From contig NZ_CP069396.1 of the NCBI RefSeq assembly GCF_016887565.1, positions 8,228,001 through 8,292,000 on the forward strand: 64,000 nt of DNA, given 5' to 3'. Below, in pieces: positions 56,501 through 64,000 of the stretch. Below the pieces are notes generated by a model that saw only the letters and a list, made by a program, of their open reading frames with translations, had not been told where the DNA came from and did no database searches. The position numbers and the translations under genes are program-made. Origin of the DNA: Archangium violaceum (GTDB taxonomy: Bacteria; Myxococcota; Myxococcia; Myxococcales; Myxococcaceae). Numbering within the stretch: the stretch's first letter is position 1; each line of letters starts with the position of its first letter.

Positions 56501-56641
56501 CTTCTGCTGCTCCACCAGCGCGTCGATGTCCTTCCACGTGGGCACGGCCCGCGACTGCGCCTGGGCGGTTGGAGCGGCAAGGACGAGGACGGCGACCGCC
56601 ACGAGGGCGGCAAGCATCCGGGGGCTCGGAATAGGCGACAT
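50579..56641 (-). CDS. Bacterial alpha-2-macroglobulin
   Basis: A 2020-residue exported protein with a signal peptide (1-28, ending AQA), no lipobox. About 30-370 is a helical TPR-like region absent from the E. coli protein. MG domains follow at about 370-1150 (PGSYLIVASA, VFTDRSVYRPLQKVAWKV). A bait-like linker rich in Ala/Ser/Arg lies at about 1190-1250, then the A2M core (FAETAFWVPQLLTG, FTVPDSVTAWSVW). The thioester motif YECTEQ has Cys1484, so the covalent protease-trapping chemistry is intact. The C-terminal complement-type helices and receptor-binding-like domain end the protein. Function (established for family): entrapment of foreign proteases in the periplasm. The usual penicillin-binding partner PbpC is not adjacent. 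Confidence 0.93.
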   Translation of the reverse strand: MSPIPSPRMLAALVAVAVLVLAAPTAQAQSRAVPTWKDIDALVEQQKLDAAVQGAEARLAQARSRSDEEEWARALVRVVQLRTGLHGYETAVRFLQEQPWPKGLLPRTTVNLYYASALITYVGQYGWEVRQREQVVSGGPVDLKRWTAEQIFTEARRALAEVWAERERLGAQKVGALAGVLEPNTYPPGIRGTLRDAVTYLWVEMLADENQWRPGQSDEAHRLDMDELLRGSPRVDLVGPAEHPLRKLAAVLGDLEAWHLAAGRREAALEAHLTRGQLLHESFDEEADKARIRRHAAEFLEGYRNVPWWAMGQGWLAELEASGERPARAHAMAKACVAAYPESLGGQRCARLVAQLEAPEFSVASMRADGARRRSIEVTHRNLPRLHFRAYVYDLESRLAGGNLFEGFLGGEGGKKGSLSRLIARERPVATWSESLPATPDYRSHRTFVVPPLTEPGSYLIVASAREDFQEKGNEVVATLMAVTPWVFITQRDPQGRVEVRVMEGETGQPAPGVEVRLVQAGDGNQVVRTLKTDARGEAAFTGLPEQKSSFVVVGRGRQVLLDAQSYYGYRRPPERERMAALVFTDRSVYRPLQKVAWKVVAFRGSGEQARYRTLPGQRLTVSLMDANGQPVEKREVKTNGFGSAAGEFSVPAGRLLGMWRVDASLGQENLGNAAVRVEEYKRPTFEVTLKDSDAALRLNRPATFRGEARYYFGLPVTRGTVRWSVRREPLLPVWWRTVGGPSLHSRVVASGSSALGEDGGFQLTFTPEADERTAASRDFSWRYRVEADVTDEGGETRSADRAFRLGLVAVEGRVDADEEFFREGVASELRLTRSNLDGVPLPGAGRWRLVALKQPSRPVMPVEQPVVTPPGLLVDADARSTTPGDSLRPRWGTGEAPVEEALRSWAEGEEMARGAVAHDAQGLARVKLPALPAGAYRVHYETEDAFGERFTTSREVLVVGERAPIALPAMLRVERTTVKVGETARVLALSGFEGQPLFLDLYQGERLVRRRVLTAGKDPAVEELPVTESLRGGFTLALVAVRDYQVLRFVQPVFVPFDDKELQLEFATFRDRLRPGAKETWRVTVKGPQGAKVEAGAAELLAYMYDQSLDLFAPHSPPSVSHYYPQRAQWVDLSASSGEAPRQWLYGEDFGSVPEWTGPRGDRLVIESGYGVGGPGRRHIPLSLTTGSGLLLRGRVAMMEESKPMASAPRRVSRRNASGDVALREAAVSGGGVPREQAATASTPAVPPEAVRGNFAETAFWVPQLLTGADGSAVLEFTVPDSVTAWSVWVHALTKDLKGGSLQRQTRSVKELMVRPYVPRFLREGDRAVLEVVVNDAGERALEGTLTLDILDPETNASLLSRFGVEKARQPFRVEAGKGTTARFPLTVPAELGPVAFRVTARAGDFSDGELRPLPVLPGRMHLSQSRFVALRGGERKRMEFADMRRGDDPSLSHEQLVVTVDAQLFHAVLGAMPYLMDYPYECTEQTLNRFVSTGIVSSLYGRYPEVAKLGKSLSTRTTRLDTWDAADPNRKMALEESPWLEQSRGGKDEGLRLAKVLDPEVAKAERETALVKLRQAQTSGGGFPWWPGGPPSPYMTLYILHGLARAADHGVDVDRNMTTRAWEYLANHFRAEYAEKMRKEGCCWEFLTLLGYVASSFPDASYTGNALTPEERARILDFGFEHWKEHSPYLKGYLALTLKRAGRVEDARRVFASVMDSAKTSEELGTYWAPEERSWLWYNDTTETHAFALRTLLELSPEDARRHGLAQWLMLDRKLGHWKSTRATAEAVYALVKYLEREGALGVREDVKVTAGGRTVAFAFSPSEYTGKGNRVVVPGPEVKPETSSVVAVEKTGKGLAFASATWHFSTERLPEEERGDFFAVSRRYFLRERVGTEAVLRPLEEGTRVAPGDEVEVHLSLRTKHAAEYVHLRDPRAAGFEPANTESRHRYDLGIVWYEEPRDSGTNFFFEWLPAGEYTFRYRLRANMAGTFRVGPATVQSLYAPEFTAYSKGAVLSVGRE

Positions 56642-56708
56642 GTGGGCACTCTAGACACAGCCCGCCCGCCCGGGATCCGGGAAGTGACTCCCGGGCGCGC
56701 TCTTCACG

Positions 56709-56733
56709 AACTGGTCCGACAATCGGACCAGTT
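56709..56733. promoter_or_regulatory. Perfect 11-bp-arm operator-like palindrome
   Basis: Arms AACTGGTCCGA and TCGGACCAGTT around a 3-nt spacer, in the 158-nt gap between the divergent alpha-2-macroglobulin and SRAP genes. No T-run follows on either strand. The TGGTCCGAC core resembles half-sites of GntR/FadR-family regulators, but no such regulator lies in the window. Confidence 0.6.
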
Positions 56734-56799
56734 GCGCCAGACCGCGCCCGGAGGGCCGGCTTGTGGAGTGCCCCACCCGGGCGGGGCATACTGCGCACC

Positions 56800-57492
56800 A
56801 TGTGTGGCCGCGTCACCATCCAGACCCCCGCCCTGGCGATCGCTCGTGAGTTCGCCCTCACCGGCATCCGCACCGCCCTCGAGCGCCCCCGCTACAACCT
56901 CGCCCCCACCCAGTTGATGCCCGTGGTCATCAACGACGGGGAGTGGATGCTGGACGCCTACCGCTGGGGCCTCATCCCCTCCTGGGCGAAGGAGGCCTCC
57001 ATCGGCAACAAGCTCATCAACGCCCGCGGCGAGACGGTGGCGGAGAAGCCCAGCTTCCGCTCCGCGCTCAAGCGCCGCCGCTGTCTGGTGCTCGTGGATG
57101 GCTGGTTCGAGTGGAAGCAGAGCACGAAACCCAAGACGCCCTACCTCTTCCGCCGCAAGGATGGCCACCCCCTGGCCTTCGCCGGGCTGTGGGAGGAGTG
57201 GACCGCCCCGGACACCGGCGAGGTGCTGCGCACCTGCACCGTCATCACCACCGGCCCCAATGCGCTGATGGCCCCCATCCACGACCGGATGCCCGTCATC
57301 CTGTCGCCCGCGGCCCGGGACGTGTGGCTGCGTCCGGAGCCGCAGGAGGCGGCGGTGCTGCAACCCCTCCTGGTGCCCAACGAGGACGAGCCCCTGGAGG
57401 CCTGGGAGGTGGGACGCGTGGTGAACTCGCCGATGAACGACGTGGCGGCCTGCGTGGAGCGCGTGGCGAGCCAGTCCTCGCTCCTGACCTGA
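56800..57492 (+). CDS. SRAP-domain (HMCES/YedK) abasic-site shield protein
   Basis: A 230-residue SRAP protein that forms a covalent DNA-protein cross-link at abasic sites in single-stranded DNA. Cys2, the cross-linking residue once Met1 is removed, is present (MCGRV). The other active-site residues are Asn74 in NARGET, Glu104 in WFEW and His161 in IHDRMP. Length matches YedK. The longer upstream frame is wrong because it would bury Cys2. It ends 3 nt from the convergent next gene. An AP-endonuclease IV remnant lies 33 kb away in the same window. Confidence 0.95.
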   Translation: MCGRVTIQTPALAIAREFALTGIRTALERPRYNLAPTQLMPVVINDGEWMLDAYRWGLIPSWAKEASIGNKLINARGETVAEKPSFRSALKRRRCLVLVDGWFEWKQSTKPKTPYLFRRKDGHPLAFAGLWEEWTAPDTGEVLRTCTVITTGPNALMAPIHDRMPVILSPAARDVWLRPEPQEAAVLQPLLVPNEDEPLEAWEVGRVVNSPMNDVAACVERVASQSSLLT

Positions 57493-57495
57493 CGC

Positions 57496-58218
57496 TCAGG
57501 CCGAGGCCCGCCCCTGCAGGACGCCGTTGGCCACCAGCAGGTCCACCACCTCGAGAGGCGCGAGCACCCAGTTGTCGCGCACCGGCACCCAGCGCACCTG
57601 GGCCCCGGTGCTCCCGAGCTCCCGGTTGATGTGCCCCACGAGCGGCTCGAAGAGCCGGGCCGGCTCGTCCCAGTCCGGCTCGCCGCCGACAATGACGAGC
57701 GACCCGGGCTCCACCCGGAACCGCGGCTGTCCGGGGATGGGCAGCACCGAGAAGCCGGGCATGTGCTCCTGCGTGGCCTGCTCCACACGGTCGAGCAGCC
57801 GCTCGTCCTCGAAGGGGTGCGCCGCTTCCCAGTCGAAGAAGAGCCGCAGCTTCGGCTTCAGCGCCTCCAGCAGCGGGCTGCCCGCGCCCTCGCGCCACTG
57901 ATGATCCGCGAGCGACTCGGGCGCCAGCTCCACCGGCAGCCCCCTCGACGCGAGCAGCCGCAACACCTCCTCCATCCGCCGGACCAGCGCCTCGGGCGGC
58001 GCGGCCCGGGAGAGCCACTGGATGTGGGAGACCGTCTGACCGCGCCGGAAGCCGGACACACGATCTCCCACCTGGAGCCGCAGGGGGCTCAGCTCGCCCC
58101 CGGGCACCTCGGGAAAGAGCCCACAATGGAAGAGACCCGCGCCGCTCTCCGAGCGCAGGCGGGCGAAGCCATGGGCCTCGTTGAGTTCCTCGACGATGAA
58201 GGTATCCGTGGGCCGCAT
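57496..58218 (-). CDS. Unknown protein with possible cold-shock-like N-terminus
   Basis: A 240-residue soluble protein. Residues 6-60 resemble an OB/cold-shock fold: AHGFARLRS and AGLFHC sit where RNP1 and RNP2 strands of cold-shock domains occur, followed by LQVGDRVSGF. The rest has no motif I recognise. It starts 13 nt after the rlmE stop, so it is probably co-transcribed with the rRNA methyltransferase, which fits a nucleic-acid role (inference). Confidence 0.7.
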   Translation of the reverse strand: MRPTDTFIVEELNEAHGFARLRSESGAGLFHCGLFPEVPGGELSPLRLQVGDRVSGFRRGQTVSHIQWLSRAAPPEALVRRMEEVLRLLASRGLPVELAPESLADHQWREGAGSPLLEALKPKLRLFFDWEAAHPFEDERLLDRVEQATQEHMPGFSVLPIPGQPRFRVEPGSLVIVGGEPDWDEPARLFEPLVGHINRELGSTGAQVRWVPVRDNWVLAPLEVVDLLVANGVLQGRASA

Positions 58219-58231
58219 GAGACCGCTCAGT

Positions 58232-58864
58232 CTAGGAGGGGGTAGGTCCCGTCGCCACCGGGGGAGGGGCCCTGCGGCGCAGACCCACGATGTACACCTC
58301 CATGCTGGCGCCGCGGGTGGCCTCGGGGCGCACCAGCTTCACCTCCTCGAAGCTGGCACGCACCTCGTCGCGGAACTCCTCGAACTCGCCGCCCATGAAG
58401 AGCTTGGCGACGAAGGCCGAGCCCGGCCGGCCCCGGGTCACGGACACCTCGAGTGCCTTGCGGGCCAGCCGTAGGCTGCGCGCCTCGTCCGTGGTGCGGA
58501 TGCCGCTCGTCTTGGGGGCCATGTCGGAGATGACGGCGTCGAAGGGCCCGTCGTACAGCTCGCGCAGCTTCGCGTCGAAGTCGTCGGCGAGCACGTCCAG
58601 CACCGCCGTCTTCACGTACGGCTGGGAGAAGGGCCGGATGGGGACGATGTCCACCCCGATGACCCGACCGTGGGGGCCCACCGCGTCGGCGAGGATCTGC
58701 AGGAAGCCTCCGGGCGCCGCGCCCAGGTCGAGCACCGAGGCGCCCTTCTTCAAGAAGGGGAAACGCTTGAGGATCTCATCCACCTTGAAGGCGGAGCGGG
58801 CCCTCAACCCTTCTTGCTTGGCTTTCTTGAAATAGTGGTCTTTCGGACGGTAGGGCTTGCCCAT
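58232..58864 (-). CDS. rlmE: 23S rRNA 2'-O-ribose methyltransferase (RlmE/FtsJ)
   Basis: A 210-residue Rossmann-fold methyltransferase that modifies U2552 of 23S rRNA using S-adenosylmethionine. The K-D-K-E tetrad is visible: Lys27 in RSAFKVDEI, Asp114 in ISDMAPKTSG, Lys154 in VAKLF and Glu189 in SMEVYIVG. The SAM-binding motif is VLDLGAAPGGF at 44-54. I use the ATG at 58864 (MGKPYRPKDHY), the usual family start, over an ATG 7 codons upstream. Confidence 0.93.
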   Translation of the reverse strand: MGKPYRPKDHYFKKAKQEGLRARSAFKVDEILKRFPFLKKGASVLDLGAAPGGFLQILADAVGPHGRVIGVDIVPIRPFSQPYVKTAVLDVLADDFDAKLRELYDGPFDAVISDMAPKTSGIRTTDEARSLRLARKALEVSVTRGRPGSAFVAKLFMGGEFEEFRDEVRASFEEVKLVRPEATRGASMEVYIVGLRRRAPPPVATGPTPS

Positions 58865-58958
58865 GGCGGAAGGGCTCCCTACCATCGGCTACTGTCTTCG
58901 GGAAGCCGGAGCAGTCCCGGGTGTCCGGCATCCGTGGAAATGGCGGTCCGGAGGGGTC

Positions 58959-59366
58959 ATGCGACTGTTCAGCGTGACGACAGCGGTGTTCGTCTCCCTG
59001 TTGTCGGCGGCGTGCGCGGTGGGGTGCTGGTATCGGGCGGAGCTGCTGCGCTCGGAGGCGGACTGGCTGCTGGAGCGGAGCAAGGCCCAGGCGAGCGAAT
59101 ACGCGCGCAGCCTCAATGACACGCTGGCCACGCAGCAGCTGGAGACGTTCGCGAAGCGCCGGGCGGTGATGGAGCGGGCGCACGTGTGGCAGCGTGGGCA
59201 GGAGCTGGGCGTCATGGTGGCCGTGCTCGCGGCGGCGTGCGCCTGGGTGCTGCGGATGCTGCGCCGGCTCAACGGAGAGCTGGACGAGGCCGCGGGCGAG
59301 CTGGAGTCGGCTCCGGCGGTCGAGCCGGTGCCCGTGCGAGCGGCCATCCGTCCCTCGCGTTCGTAG
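58959..59366 (+). CDS. Small two-pass membrane protein
   Basis: A 135-residue protein with hydrophobic helices at about 5-24 and 82-98, separated by a charged 55-residue loop (about 26-80, EADWLLERSKAQASEYARSL start), and an acidic/Arg tail. The ATG at 58959 has a strong GGAGGGG at good spacing. It is divergent from rlmE. I do not recognise the family. Confidence 0.7.
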   Translation: MRLFSVTTAVFVSLLSAACAVGCWYRAELLRSEADWLLERSKAQASEYARSLNDTLATQQLETFAKRRAVMERAHVWQRGQELGVMVAVLAAACAWVLRMLRRLNGELDEAAGELESAPAVEPVPVRAAIRPSRS

Positions 59367-59430
59367 GAGGCTCGCGGCGAGGCGGGCGCGCTGGCATAGA
59401 CTGGGTCCACCCCTGAGCGGGAGGTGGAGC

Positions 59431-59718
59431 ATGCCAGGCTGCGCGCACTGCGGACGCGAACTCGACATCGTGGGCAACCAGGTGGGGCGGCGCGACACGT
59501 GCCCCCACTGCGGCGAGGAGGTTCATTCCTGCCGCAACTGCCGCCACTTCGACGAGACGGTGGCCAAGCAGTGCAAGGAGCCCTTCGCCGAGGTCCCCTC
59601 GGACAAGGACGAAGCCAACTTCTGTGAGCTCTTCCAGGTTGGCGAGGGCGGCCTGCACGCGAAGCAGGGCAAGGACGCATTCCTGTCCGCCGCGGAGGCA
59701 CTCTTCAAGAAGAAGTGA
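59431..59718 (+). CDS. Small zinc-ribbon protein
   Basis: A 95-residue protein with CxxC pairs at 4/7, 24/27 and 34/37 and further Cys at 48 and 65. This is enough for two zinc sites. The segment CRNCRHFDETVAKQCKEP followed by FCELF resembles the low-conservation Zn-finger regulators of bacterial chaperone or ribosome-associated proteins, but no exact family comes to mind. A GGGAGGTGGAG site precedes the ATG. Confidence 0.78.
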   Translation: MPGCAHCGRELDIVGNQVGRRDTCPHCGEEVHSCRNCRHFDETVAKQCKEPFAEVPSDKDEANFCELFQVGEGGLHAKQGKDAFLSAAEALFKKK

Positions 59719-59789
59719 GGGAGGAGAACCGCCGGGAACACTTCCCCGGAGGGGAACCCCGGTCGAATGTTCAGACCCTGGGGGTCGAG

Positions 59790-64000
<4,211 letters not shown>

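Noticed and set aside
51044-56917. A 1957-residue open frame on the plus strand
   Set aside because: It is antisense to the alpha-2-macroglobulin gene, which has domains, thioester and signal peptide; the antisense product is an Arg/His/Pro-rich string without domains.

Overview
The window is high-GC, gene-dense DNA that reads as a chromosomal segment of a predatory or gliding myxobacterium, most likely of the Cystobacter/Archangium/Stigmatella group (inference). The evidence is an AglZ-like pseudo-receiver/coiled-coil protein, several Ser/Thr kinases including two giant kinase/ATPase/histidine-kinase hybrids, many GTG and TTG starts, TPR-rich proteins and a large bacterial alpha-2-macroglobulin. 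I found no phage, plasmid, transposase, tRNA, rRNA or CRISPR signature.

Layout. 1-7.1 kb: the tail of an unknown gene, then on the minus strand a DegP/HtrA protease and a tight three-gene unit: a DUF4912 protein with a C-terminal 13-residue repeat, a GH57 glucan branching enzyme and a TPR/coiled-coil protein. 7.2-15.1 kb: a GT4 glycosyltransferase with a long proline-rich tail, an AglZ-like protein of about 1335 residues, a small membrane protein and a MoxR ATPase. 15.2-25.8 kb: core metabolism and oddities: GlnE, a patatin-like lipase, a branched-chain aminotransferase, an AAA ATPase, a Fic-fold protein that has lost its catalytic histidine, a decayed endonuclease IV pseudogene, a DHH phosphoesterase and a cysteine desulfurase. 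26-28.3 kb: a TPR lipoprotein-like or secreted protein with a Ser/Thr kinase. 28.3-31.4 kb: a 6S RNA candidate followed by 5-formyl-THF cyclo-ligase, a YmdB-type phosphodiesterase and TyrRS.

31.4-37.0 kb: a 1872-residue trifunctional sensor kinase whose N-terminal Ser/Thr kinase domain is a pseudokinase. 37.2-44.4 kb: a six-gene sugar module (ROK regulator, ABC ATPase, permease, binding protein, TIM-barrel isomerase/epimerase, Gfo/Idh/MocA dehydrogenase) with overlapping start and stop codons. 44.5-49.0 kb: envelope or secreted proteins (EndoU-like, metallo-beta-lactamase-fold lipoprotein, beta-propeller-like protein, membrane phosphoesterase). 49-59.7 kb: a CoA transferase, a 2020-residue alpha-2-macroglobulin, an SRAP/HMCES protein, a possible cold-shock-fold protein, RlmE and two small proteins. 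59.8-64 kb: the start of a second trifunctional kinase, a paralogue of the first, with an intact kinase catalytic loop; it runs off the window.

Paired palindromic repeats with arms CCCTCTCCC/GGGAGAGGG lie between genes near 15.2, 25.9, 26.3, 42.1 and 44.5 kb. A perfect 11-bp-arm palindrome lies between the divergent alpha-2-macroglobulin and SRAP genes. All functions are assigned by reading motifs; no database search was run.
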